8,696 nucleotides of DNA from Ruminococcaceae bacterium UBA6842 (GTDB lineage: Bacteria; Bacillota; Clostridia; Oscillospirales; Acutalibacteraceae), in NCBI GenBank assembly GCA_002451855.1, contig DKDS01000045.1, positions 1-8,696 on the forward strand. Reading direction: 5' to 3'. A program made the position numbers and the translations under genes. Shown here piece by piece: positions 1 through 5,127 of this stretch. How positions within the stretch are numbered: the stretch's first letter is position 1; every line of letters begins with the position of its first letter. The notes under the pieces are model-generated. The model was not told the DNA's origin, ran no database searches, and saw only the letters and a list, made by a program, of their open reading frames with translations.

Positions 1-501
1 GCAGTGAATAAATATCGTCATAATTCCAGACAGCATCGCCGATATCAGTCCCATGCCGACTGTGCCGAACAGCCACTTTTTGCGCTTATCCTTTGCGGTG
101 ATATAGGGTTTAAGGTCTTCGGTGCCCGGAATTACCCAAGCATTCGTATGCCCCACCCAAAAACCGTCTACAAGGAAACGGTCAATAAGATTCATAACCG
201 AAAGAATGACAAGCATTTGCCAAAATCCCTCGAGAAAACCGCTTGCCCCGTTTACCGCATATGTGCAGATAAGCACATATGCGATATATCCGGGCACACA
301 AACCGCTTTAAAAAGCAAGCTGTTTTTCTTGATTTTTTTATGCGTTGTAAGCCCTTTATTTACACATCTTTCCTGTACCCTTGCACTGTAAAGATGTACC
401 ATTCCGACAGCGCCCTTACGAATACCGACGGCACAACCCAATACGAGCAAAGCACCGAGTCCTAATCCTTCAAGGATTGTTTTTATAATTAATTCCTTCA
501 T
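1..501 (-). CDS. Multi-pass membrane protein of unknown function, partial at left edge
   Basis: The reading frame opens with ATG at 501 and stays open for 167 codons to the window edge, so the C-terminus is missing. I do not recognise the family by name. Hydrophobic segments are visible at about residues 5-27, 63-83, 93-118 and 143-165, suggesting at least four membrane spans. Between the third and fourth lies a distinctive polar loop, residues 117-133, with GHTNAW and PGTEDLKPYI, which looks like a conserved family signature. A basic cytoplasmic-type stretch (THKKIKKN) sits near residues 53-60. The start codon overlaps the stop of the upstream dehydrogenase gene by 4 nt (ATGA), and a good ribosome binding site (GGGAGG, 510-515) lies 8 nt before it inside that gene, so the two are translationally coupled and probably act together. 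Neither a catalytic motif nor a transported substrate can be read from the sequence. Confidence 0.85.
   Translation of the reverse strand, partial: MKELIIKTILEGLGLGALLVLGCAVGIRKGAVGMVHLYSARVQERCVNKGLTTHKKIKKNSLLFKAVCVPGYIAYVLICTYAVNGASGFLEGFWQMLVILSVMNLIDRFLVDGFWVGHTNAWVIPGTEDLKPYITAKDKRKKWLFGTVGMGLISAMLSGIMTIFIHC
256..283. repeat. Perfect 11-bp inverted repeat inside a coding region
   Basis: The arms CGCATATGTGC (256-266) and GCACATATGCG (273-283) are perfect reverse complements around a 6-nt loop. They lie in the frame of the partial membrane protein, where they encode a hydrophobic stretch around residues 73-82. It has no U-run on either side, so it is not a typical terminator. It may be a chance result of the repeated Ala-Tyr codons or an RNA hairpin in the message. 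Confidence 0.6.
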
Positions 502-1424
502 TTTAAGTACCTCCCGCACTCCTTTTCAAGCTCCTGCCACACAGGGTATTCAGCTTTAGATTCATCTAAGAATTTTTTAAAGTCCCTGTTCAGCGCACTC
601 ATTTCGTCCTCCGCATTCATAGCGTGGTCGGAAGCGCAGATTTTCCCGAGAACGGTTGCGCACATAAGCTTAAAAAAGCGAAAACAGGTCTTTCGGTAAG
701 CGGCGCCCTCAAAATCGCTGTCCTCTTTCGGCAAAATTTCATGTCCGGTATCCCTTATAGCTCGGTAGCCCTCAATATTAGCGTCAATCAATCGGTTCAG
801 ATAGGCATTGTCCTTTTTGACCCTTTTCAGATTGCCGTCGGTTTTATAGCAGGCAAAAACCGCAGGAATTACAAACGCGGCATGGCACAGTAAGTAATCT
901 CCCATATCAGGCTCGTAAGTAACCTTATACTTCGTCCCCGCAAAGATCTCACCTATCAATTTTTCATTAGAGTGTGCGCCTTGCAGCTGACCTATTGTAA
1001 TCTTATGCAGGTCAACCGAAACCACACGGTCGCTTTCCCTGTGTCCTGCCGCGTTTGTAAAGGCAAACATTACATTTTTTTGGGGAAAAAGCGCGGCAAG
1101 GTCCGACGCACGCACATTATTGCCCACAAAAACAATATTCTTGGTTTTGTTCGCTTTCAGGGTATCAATAACCGTTTCTAATTGCGTATACCGAACGGCA
1201 ACAAATATAACATCATAAATATCATCGGGCGCAAGCTCTGTTACCGCAGGAACCCGACTGACCGATACACGGGGCGAAAACATCTTCTTTATCCTCAAGC
1301 CGTTCTTTTGTATTTCCTCCGCCCATTTGCCTCGCGCGAGCAATTTTACATCCTTTCCCGCACGGAACATACTGTCTGCAATATTACAGCCGAGTACACC
1401 GGCGCCGAATACCAAAATTTTCAT
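498..1424 (-). CDS. Ketopantoate reductase-like (ApbA/PanE superfamily) NAD(P)-dependent dehydrogenase
   Basis: The 308-residue protein has the size and layout of the ketopantoate reductase superfamily. An N-terminal Rossmann motif GAGVLG sits at residues 7-12, the hydrophobic strand VIFVAVRYTQLE at 72-83 matches the superfamily's second conserved strand, and a helical C-terminal domain contains SDHAMNAEDEM at 265-275, the typical C-domain block. True PanE enzymes carry a Lys and an Asn in a helix near residue 176-180 for substrate protonation and binding; here the matching stretch reads DYLLCHAAF (176-184), so both appear absent. I therefore infer a related reductase with another substrate, not pantothenate synthesis. 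Start ATG is supported by AAGGAG a few bases upstream. It is the first gene of an operon with the overlapping membrane protein gene, and its promoter region has two perfect dyads, suggesting repressor control. Confidence 0.88.
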   Translation of the reverse strand: MKILVFGAGVLGCNIADSMFRAGKDVKLLARGKWAEEIQKNGLRIKKMFSPRVSVSRVPAVTELAPDDIYDVIFVAVRYTQLETVIDTLKANKTKNIVFVGNNVRASDLAALFPQKNVMFAFTNAAGHRESDRVVSVDLHKITIGQLQGAHSNEKLIGEIFAGTKYKVTYEPDMGDYLLCHAAFVIPAVFACYKTDGNLKRVKKDNAYLNRLIDANIEGYRAIRDTGHEILPKEDSDFEGAAYRKTCFRFFKLMCATVLGKICASDHAMNAEDEMSALNRDFKKFLDESKAEYPVWQELEKECGRYLK

Positions 1425-1450
1425 ATTTTAACGCTCCTTTTTAAAATTTC

Positions 1451-1468
1451 AGTTAGTCTTAGCTAACT
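1451..1468. promoter_or_regulatory. Perfect 18-nt dyad in the dehydrogenase leader (possible operator)
   Basis: AGTTAGTCTTAGCTAACT has perfect 6-bp arms (1451-1456 and 1463-1468) around 6 nt. It lies 27 bp upstream of the dehydrogenase start and downstream of the predicted transcription start. Size and symmetry resemble operators of TetR- or MarR-type repressors; no regulator gene is present in the window. The regulator identity is inference. Confidence 0.5.
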
Positions 1469-1484
1469 TAAAAGTATTTGAAAA

Positions 1485-1497
1485 GCCGCTTTGCGGC
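1485..1497 (-). promoter_or_regulatory. Small GC hairpin with short U-run in the dehydrogenase leader
   Basis: Read on the minus strand, GCCGC-AAA-GCGGC forms a 5-bp stem with a 3-nt loop followed directly by TTTT. It lies within the predicted 5' leader, between promoter and start codon. It could be a weak attenuator or only an RNA-stabilising hairpin; the short stem and U-run make efficient termination doubtful. Confidence 0.3.
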
Positions 1498-1529
1498 AAC
1501 ATTTGATTTGAATATTTTTTTACTTCATA

Positions 1530-1546
1530 ACAGTATAGCATACTGT
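1530..1546. promoter_or_regulatory. Perfect 17-nt dyad overlapping the -10 box (likely operator)
   Basis: ACAGTATAGCATACTGT consists of perfect 7-bp arms around AGC. It covers the whole predicted -10 hexamer (1532-1537) of the minus-strand promoter, so a dimer bound here would block RNA polymerase. It is the stronger of the two operator-like dyads in this intergenic region. The binding protein is unknown. Confidence 0.6.
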
Positions 1547-1560
1547 GTGGTGTTTTTCAA
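1532..1560 (-). promoter_or_regulatory. Sigma-A type promoter for the dehydrogenase/membrane protein operon
   Basis: On the minus strand, TTGAAA (1555-1560) and TATACT (1532-1537) are separated by exactly 17 bp, and a TG two positions before the -10 makes it an extended -10 promoter. Transcription should start near 1525, giving a leader of about 100 nt. It reads away from sigG. Confidence 0.75.
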
Positions 1561-1692
1561 CAGAAAACCCAAAAGTCTTTAATTCACCCATCCGTATTCA
1601 TAATTGCGAATGCAAGTGAAATATGTCGAAACAAAAAATTTAATATGAGTTTATACCGTGCGCTTCCGGGTAATAATTCTAATAGTAATTAC

Positions 1693-1699
1693 GGAGGTG
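1693..1699 (+). promoter_or_regulatory. Ribosome binding site that sets the sigG start
   Basis: GGAGGTG lies 6 nt before the ATG at 1706. The frame is open further upstream, with an ATG at 1658, but that extension has no ribosome binding site and does not resemble SigG, so the start at 1706 is preferred. Confidence 0.85.
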
Positions 1700-1705
1700 C
1701 CTTAT

Positions 1706-2470
1706 ATGTATAATAACAAGGTTTTTATATGCGGAGTAGATACATCGAAGCTTCCTGTTTTAAAAGAAGCGCAAAAGGAAGCGCTTTTAAAAAGGGTGAA
1801 AAACGGCGATAAAACCGCAAGGGACGAGCTTATAAACGGCAATCTCCGACTTGTTTTAAGCGTTATCCAGCGCTTTACGGGCAGAGGTGAAAATCTCGAC
1901 GATTTATTTCAGGTAGGCTGTATCGGTCTTATTAAATCCATTGACAATTTCGATATTACGCAAAATGTGCGTTTTTCAACCTACGCCGTGCCGATGATTA
2001 TAGGCGAGATACGGCGTTATCTCAGGGACAACAACGCTATAAGGGTGAGCCGTTCCATTAAGGATACGGCATATAAGGCAATGCAGGCAAAGGAAAAGCT
2101 TTCCGTCCAAAAGCAGAGCGAGCCTACCGTAAGCGAAATAGCAAAGGAGCTTGACCTGCCCGTTGAGGATGTTGTTATTGCGCTTGAAAGCATAGTGAGC
2201 CCCGTATCTCTTTATGACCCCGTTTATTCGGACGGCGGAGATACTATATATGTACTTGACCAAATCGGCGATAATAACGACGACCGCAACTGGCTTGATG
2301 AAATATCGCTTAAGGAATCAATAAAAAACCTTAATGAGAGAGAAAAGCACATACTGTCGCTTAGATTTATGCAGGGCAAAACCCAAATGGAGGTATCAGA
2401 GGAAATCGGCATATCGCAGGCGCAGGTATCAAGGCTTGAAAAGGGCGCCTTAAAAAGAATAAGAGAATAA
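1706..2470 (+). CDS. sigG: RNA polymerase sporulation sigma factor SigG (late forespore)
   Basis: This 254-residue protein is the forespore-specific sigma-G that directs late forespore transcription after engulfment. The N-terminus NKVFICGVDTSKLPVL (residues 4-19) is the SigG signature. Region 2 spans about 40-110 and includes NGNLRLVLSVIQRF, DDLFQVGCIGLIKSIDNFD and RFSTYAVPMIIGEIRRYLRD. Region 3 spans about 112-175 and ends in SPVSLYDPVYSDGGD. Region 4 spans about 200-252 with the helix-turn-helix KTQMEVSEEIGISQAQVSRL. Asn44 corresponds to the Asn45 of Bacillus SigG that is linked in the literature to recognition by the anti-sigma factor Gin/CsfB. The start at 1706 is fixed by its ribosome binding site and the conserved N-terminus. 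Unlike the usual spoIIGA-sigE-sigG arrangement, the upstream gene is divergent, so sigG has its own promoter; I could not identify a convincing one by eye. It converges on mazF and ends at a strong terminator. Confidence 0.97.
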   Translation: MYNNKVFICGVDTSKLPVLKEAQKEALLKRVKNGDKTARDELINGNLRLVLSVIQRFTGRGENLDDLFQVGCIGLIKSIDNFDITQNVRFSTYAVPMIIGEIRRYLRDNNAIRVSRSIKDTAYKAMQAKEKLSVQKQSEPTVSEIAKELDLPVEDVVIALESIVSPVSLYDPVYSDGGDTIYVLDQIGDNNDDRNWLDEISLKESIKNLNEREKHILSLRFMQGKTQMEVSEEIGISQAQVSRLEKGALKRIRE

Positions 2471-2506
2471 AAAATACGCTCACACCTATTGGTGTGAGCG
2501 TATTTT
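2471..2506. terminator. Bidirectional terminator between convergent sigG and mazF
   Basis: A perfect 16-bp stem (2471-2486 with 2491-2506) around the loop TATT begins right after the sigG stop codon. The outer four pairs are A-T, so either strand gives a GC-rich hairpin (CGCTCACACC/GGTGTGAGCG) ending in TATTTT. It ends 2 nt before the mazF stop and should serve both genes. Confidence 0.92.
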
Positions 2507-2508
2507 AA

Positions 2509-2862
2509 TTACATAGTACCGCCGAGCCCGAAGCTTACCGAAAGCGCCTTATCCACAAGCCCCATAGAGCCTGTGTCAAGCGTTCCCATTTTTTCCTTGA
2601 GGCGCTGTTTGTCAATCGTTCTTACCTGTTCAAGCAGGACAATCGAGTCCTTTGCAAGCCCACAGCCGTCGGCATTGACCGAAATGTGCGTGGGCAGCTT
2701 GGTCTTGTCCCGTTGGCTGGTTATTGCGGCGGCGATAACCGTGGGACTGTATTTATTGCCGACATCATTCTGAATTATAAGTACGGGACGGACGCCGCCC
2801 TGCTCGGAACCTACAACCGGACTTAAATCGGCATAATATATTTCTCCTCGCTTAATATTCAT
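2509..2862 (-). CDS. mazF: MazF/EndoA family mRNA endoribonuclease (toxin)
   Basis: This 117-residue protein matches the EndoA (NdoA) branch of MazF toxins, which cut mRNA in a sequence-specific way (UACAU for the Bacillus enzyme) and cause growth arrest when the antitoxin is absent. Diagnostic blocks are KRGEIYYADLSPVVGSEQGG (4-23), RPVLIIQND (25-33), SPTVIAAAIT (39-48), KLPTHI (55-60) and SIVLLEQVRTIDKQRL (73-88). The two catalytic residues known in EndoA, Arg25 and Thr48, are both at the same positions here, so the enzyme should be active. In Bacillus the antitoxin gene directly precedes the toxin; here the 200 bp upstream hold no minus-strand reading frame longer than about 10 codons. GGAG is 12 nt from the ATG, a long spacing that suggests modest translation. 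It converges with sigG and shares its terminator. Confidence 0.96.
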   Translation of the reverse strand: MNIKRGEIYYADLSPVVGSEQGGVRPVLIIQNDVGNKYSPTVIAAAITSQRDKTKLPTHISVNADGCGLAKDSIVLLEQVRTIDKQRLKEKMGTLDTGSMGLVDKALSVSFGLGGTM

Positions 2863-2916
2863 TACTGTTTCACACTCCGCAAATATTTATGAGTGACGGT
2901 TTTGTCCGCCAGGCTA

Positions 2917-2944
2917 ATTATATTTTTGCCTTTATTGCTGTTAA
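2917..2944 (-). promoter_or_regulatory. Sigma-A type promoter for mazF
   Basis: On the minus strand, TTAACA (2939-2944) and a perfect TATAAT (2917-2922) are separated by 16 bp. Transcription would start near 2910, about 48 nt before the mazF start codon. This supports mazF being transcribed on its own without a co-transcribed antitoxin. Confidence 0.6.
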
Positions 2945-2970
2945 TTAATCAAATAATTTTTCGGTGCTCA

Positions 2971-2982
2971 ATAATATATTAT
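2971..2982. repeat. AT-only 12-bp palindrome in the mazF/small-gene intergenic region
   Basis: ATAATATATTAT is a perfect palindrome located between the divergent mazF and small-gene promoter regions. Nearby, ATTATTG occurs twice 14 bp apart (3011-3017 and 3025-3031), and its complement CAATAAT is at 2969-2975. In such AT-rich DNA these can arise by chance; a regulatory role is only possible. Confidence 0.25.
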
Positions 2983-3075
2983 GTTGTCTTTTGCGAAGTG
3001 TTAAATCATTATTATTGGGGTTCAATTATTGACCAAATCACAATATTTACTTAAAGCTATTGTATAATGATTTTC

Positions 3076-3081
3076 GAGGTG
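3076..3081 (+). promoter_or_regulatory. Ribosome binding site that sets the small-gene start
   Basis: GAGGTG lies 6 nt before the ATG at 3088. An in-frame ATG at 3067 lies upstream of this site and has no binding site of its own, so 3088 is the better start. A perfect TATAAT (3063-3068) is just upstream but lacks a clear -35, and its transcript would begin almost at the binding site. Confidence 0.7.
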
Positions 3082-3087
3082 TTAATT

Positions 3088-3300
3088 ATGTTATATGAAG
3101 AAAATTTCGATGAAATCTGTTGGTCGCTTGAGGAGCTTAAAAATTCGTACTTACTTTTAAAGGCATACAAATTTAAAAAGAAAGAATTTGAAAGCGAGTT
3201 TTCCGAAGCCGAGCTTAAAAAATGCGAAAAGCTGCTCCGCGATATGGCGGAACAGCACACCGAAAACTATTTAAACAACTTTAAAATCATATTAAAATAA
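3088..3300 (+). CDS. Small helical protein of unknown function (70 aa)
   Basis: I do not recognise this protein. The 70 residues are rich in Glu and Lys with regularly spaced Leu, Tyr and Phe, with no signal peptide or membrane segment, so a small soluble, mainly alpha-helical protein is likely. By my count it has 15 acidic against 12 basic residues. The gene is supported by a good ribosome binding site, by codon choice resembling the neighbours (GAG CTT AAA, GCC GAG), and by its stop falling exactly where a terminator hairpin begins. It is divergent from mazF and convergent with the transketolase operon. Its place beside an unpaired toxin allows the guess that it is an unusual antitoxin, but it does not resemble the ribbon-helix-helix MazE/EndoAI antitoxins, so this is only a hypothesis. 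A sporulation-linked role is equally open given sigG nearby. Confidence 0.65.
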   Translation: MLYEENFDEICWSLEELKNSYLLLKAYKFKKKEFESEFSEAELKKCEKLLRDMAEQHTENYLNNFKIILK

Positions 3301-3323
3301 GGGGGCGGTTTCTCGTCCCCTTA
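3298..3323. terminator. Terminator hairpin ending the seven-gene minus-strand operon
   Basis: Arms 3298-3307 (TAAGGGGGCG) and 3314-3323 (CGTCCCCTTA) pair over 10 positions, with one G-U pair on the plus strand (an A-C mismatch on the minus strand), around a 6-nt loop. On the minus strand the stem is followed by TTTTAAT, as expected for termination after the transketolase C subunit gene, which ends 6 nt away. On the plus strand it begins at the stop codon of the small gene, but the U-rich tract there is more distant, so termination in that direction may be weaker. Confidence 0.75.
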
Positions 3324-3328
3324 AAAGC

Positions 3329-4279
3329 TTATTTATTTTTTAATTCGATAGCCTTTTTAGCTTTCTCCGCTATATTAACCGCACGCAAGCCGAACTCGTC
3401 AAGCAGCTTTACGGCAGGTCCCGAATGACCGAAGGTATCGTACACGCCGAGCTTTACAACGGGAACGGGATATTCCTCGCACACGGTCTCGCTTACCGCG
3501 CTTCCGAGTCCGCCGATAACCGAATGCTCCTCGGCAGTGACTATTGCGCCCGTTTCCTTTGCCGCTTTAAGAACAATCTCCTTATCAAGCGGTTTTATTG
3601 TATGCATATTGATAATTCGGGCATTGATACCCTCATTCTTAAGAAGCTCGTAAGCCCCGAGAGCCTCGTTTACCATAAGACCGGTGGCTATAACGGTAAC
3701 ATCGCTGCCGTCCTTAAGCTGAACTCCCTTGCCGATTTCAAAGCTATAATCATCGCCGAAAATAACCGGTACGGCAAGTCTGCCGAAGCGCATATAAACG
3801 GGTCCGTCAAGCTCCAAAGCCGCCCTTACCGCCTTTTTAGCCTCGGTTGCGTCCGCCGGATTGATAATTGTCATTCCCGGTATCGTACGCATAAGCGCTA
3901 TATCCTCACAGCACTGGTGGGTAGCGCCGTCCTCACCGACGGATATACCTGCGTGCGTTGCGCCTATTATTACATTAAGGTGCGGATAACCGATAGAGTT
4001 CCTCACCTGCTCAAAGGCTCTGCCTGCCGCAAACATCGCAAAGGAGCTGCAAATTACCTTTTTCCCCGTAGCCGCAATGCCTGCCGCTATCGACATCATA
4101 TTTGCTTCCGCGATACCGCAGTCGTAAAATCTTTCGGGAAAAGCCTTTTTAAACATTCCGGTCTGTGTTGCCGCCGCAAGGTCGGCGTCGAGAACCAAGA
4201 AATCGTCTCTTTCTTTACCAAGCTCAACAAGTGCCTCGCCATAGCCTACACGGGTTGCTACATTTTTTATCTCTGCCAT
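3329..4279 (-). CDS. Transketolase, C-terminal subunit (split transketolase)
   Basis: This 316-residue subunit supplies the pyrimidine-binding and C-terminal domains of a two-polypeptide transketolase, which moves two-carbon ketol units between sugar phosphates in the non-oxidative pentose phosphate pathway. Motifs include DADLAAATQT (31-40), CGIAEANM (54-61) with Glu58 as the expected ThDP-activating glutamate, SSFAMFAAGRAFEQVRN (78-94), and GISVGEDGATHQ (111-122), the counterpart of the GEDGPTHQ loop of full-length transketolases. VTAEEHSVIGGLGSAV lies in the C-terminal domain. AAGGAG (4288-4293) is 8 nt before the ATG at 4279; a GTG at 4288 overlapping the previous stop would add three residues but sits on the binding site, so ATG is preferred. 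It lies 5 nt after the N-subunit gene and is the last gene of the operon. A related split enzyme such as DXS is unlikely because the paired subunit has transketolase motifs. Confidence 0.95.
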   Translation of the reverse strand: MAEIKNVATRVGYGEALVELGKERDDFLVLDADLAAATQTGMFKKAFPERFYDCGIAEANMMSIAAGIAATGKKVICSSFAMFAAGRAFEQVRNSIGYPHLNVIIGATHAGISVGEDGATHQCCEDIALMRTIPGMTIINPADATEAKKAVRAALELDGPVYMRFGRLAVPVIFGDDYSFEIGKGVQLKDGSDVTVIATGLMVNEALGAYELLKNEGINARIINMHTIKPLDKEIVLKAAKETGAIVTAEEHSVIGGLGSAVSETVCEEYPVPVVKLGVYDTFGHSGPAVKLLDEFGLRAVNIAEKAKKAIELKNK

Positions 4280-4284
4280 TTTAA

Positions 4285-5127
4285 TCACTCCTTAATAAGC
4301 GCCGCCAAGGCTTCGTTAAGCTCTTTCATTGCCTGCTCGTACAATTCGTCGTTCGGTGCGGCGCCGTGCCAGTTCACCGCGTTTTCCATATACGAAACGC
4401 CCTTGCCCTTAACCGTCTTTGCGATTATCGCAACCGGCTTATCCACGGTCTCTGCTTCTTTAAGAGCGGCTTCTATCTGTTCAAAATCATTGCCGTCTAT
4501 TGTGATTGTATGCCACTTGAACGCCTCGAATTTTTTATCGATAGGAGCGGCGGAGTTTACTTCTTCAATCGTTCCGTCAATCTGGAGATTGTTATAATCT
4601 ATAAAAGCGGTGAGATTTGAAAGCTTTTTGTTGCCCGCAAACATAGCGGCCTCCCAAACCTGCCCTTCCTCGATTTCACCGTCGCCCAAAACGGTGTAAA
4701 CCTTATAATTATCCCCGAAATGCTTAGCGGAAAGCGCCATACCGACTGCGGCGGAGATACCCTGACCGAGTGAGCCGGTTGACATATCGACGCCGGGGAT
4801 ATGCTTCATATCGGGATGTCCCTGCAATATACTGCCTATATGGCGCAGGGTTTTAAGAAGCTCTACATCGAAATAACCTCTGTATGCAAGAGCGGAATAG
4901 AGCGCCGGAGCGGCATGGCCCTTTGAAAGTACAAAGCGGTCTCTGTCAGCCTTTTTAGGGTTTTCGGGGTCTATATTCATAGCCTTGAAATACAGATAGG
5001 TAAGTATTTCCGCTATTGAAAGCGAGCCGCCCGGATGACCCGACTTTGCGCTGTGTACCCCCTCTATAATTCCCATCCTGATCTTGCAAGCGGTTATTTC
5101 AAGTTGTTTTTTTTCCGCAGCGTCCAT
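4285..5127 (-). CDS. Transketolase, N-terminal subunit (split transketolase)
   Basis: This 280-residue subunit is the ThDP diphosphate-binding half of the split transketolase. Visible motifs are SGHPGGSLS (29-37), RFVLSKGHAAPALYSAL (64-80), GHPDMKHIPGVDMSTGSLGQ (103-122) and the ThDP/metal motif GDGEIEEGQVWEA (148-160) ending in DYNN (177-180), i.e. the classic GDG-X(about 28)-NN. KGKGVSYMEN and NWHGAAPN near residues 240-258 match the end of the family's first domain. Length is about half of a 650-residue single-chain transketolase, and the following gene supplies the other half, so this is a natural split and not a frameshift: both parts have proper starts and ribosome binding sites. Its ATG overlaps the HAD gene stop by one base (TAATG), with AAAGGA 8 nt upstream, so translation is probably coupled. 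Confidence 0.96.
   Translation of the reverse strand: MDAAEKKQLEITACKIRMGIIEGVHSAKSGHPGGSLSIAEILTYLYFKAMNIDPENPKKADRDRFVLSKGHAAPALYSALAYRGYFDVELLKTLRHIGSILQGHPDMKHIPGVDMSTGSLGQGISAAVGMALSAKHFGDNYKVYTVLGDGEIEEGQVWEAAMFAGNKKLSNLTAFIDYNNLQIDGTIEEVNSAAPIDKKFEAFKWHTITIDGNDFEQIEAALKEAETVDKPVAIIAKTVKGKGVSYMENAVNWHGAAPNDELYEQAMKELNEALAALIKE
4288..4293 (-). promoter_or_regulatory. Ribosome binding site that sets the transketolase C start
   Basis: AAGGAG on the minus strand, inside the 3' end of the N-subunit gene, lies 8 nt before the ATG at 4279. It rules against the overlapping GTG at 4288, which is part of the same bases. Confidence 0.8.

Noticed and set aside
4..465. A 153-codon plus-strand open frame at the left edge
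   Set aside because: The minus strand there encodes a coherent membrane protein with a coupled start and ribosome binding site. The plus-strand translation is Cys/His/Arg-rich and domainless.
1658..1705. A 16-residue N-terminal extension of SigG from the ATG at 1658
   Set aside because: The extension lacks a ribosome binding site and the SigG family begins at the NKVxICGVDTSKLPVL block; GGAGGTG supports the ATG at 1706.
3029..3068. A possible plus-strand promoter for the small gene using TTGACC (3029-3034) and TATAAT (3063-3068)
   Set aside because: The spacing is 28 bp, far too long, and no good -35 lies 16-18 bp before the TATAAT. I leave the small gene's promoter undetermined.
4280..4288. 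A GTG start for the transketolase C subunit that overlaps the N-subunit stop
   Set aside because: The GTG overlaps the AAGGAG ribosome binding site, which instead has ideal 8-nt spacing to the ATG at 4279.
4285..4288. Transketolase seen as a frameshifted single gene
   Set aside because: Both halves have proper starts, ribosome binding sites and domain boundaries that match the known two-subunit transketolase arrangement, so it is a natural split.
3425..4597. A 390-codon plus-strand open frame antisense to both transketolase genes
   Set aside because: It spans two well-supported minus-strand genes with clear ThDP motifs, and its translation is rich in Cys, His, Arg and Tyr with no recognisable domain. 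It is a by-product of the codon use of the real genes.
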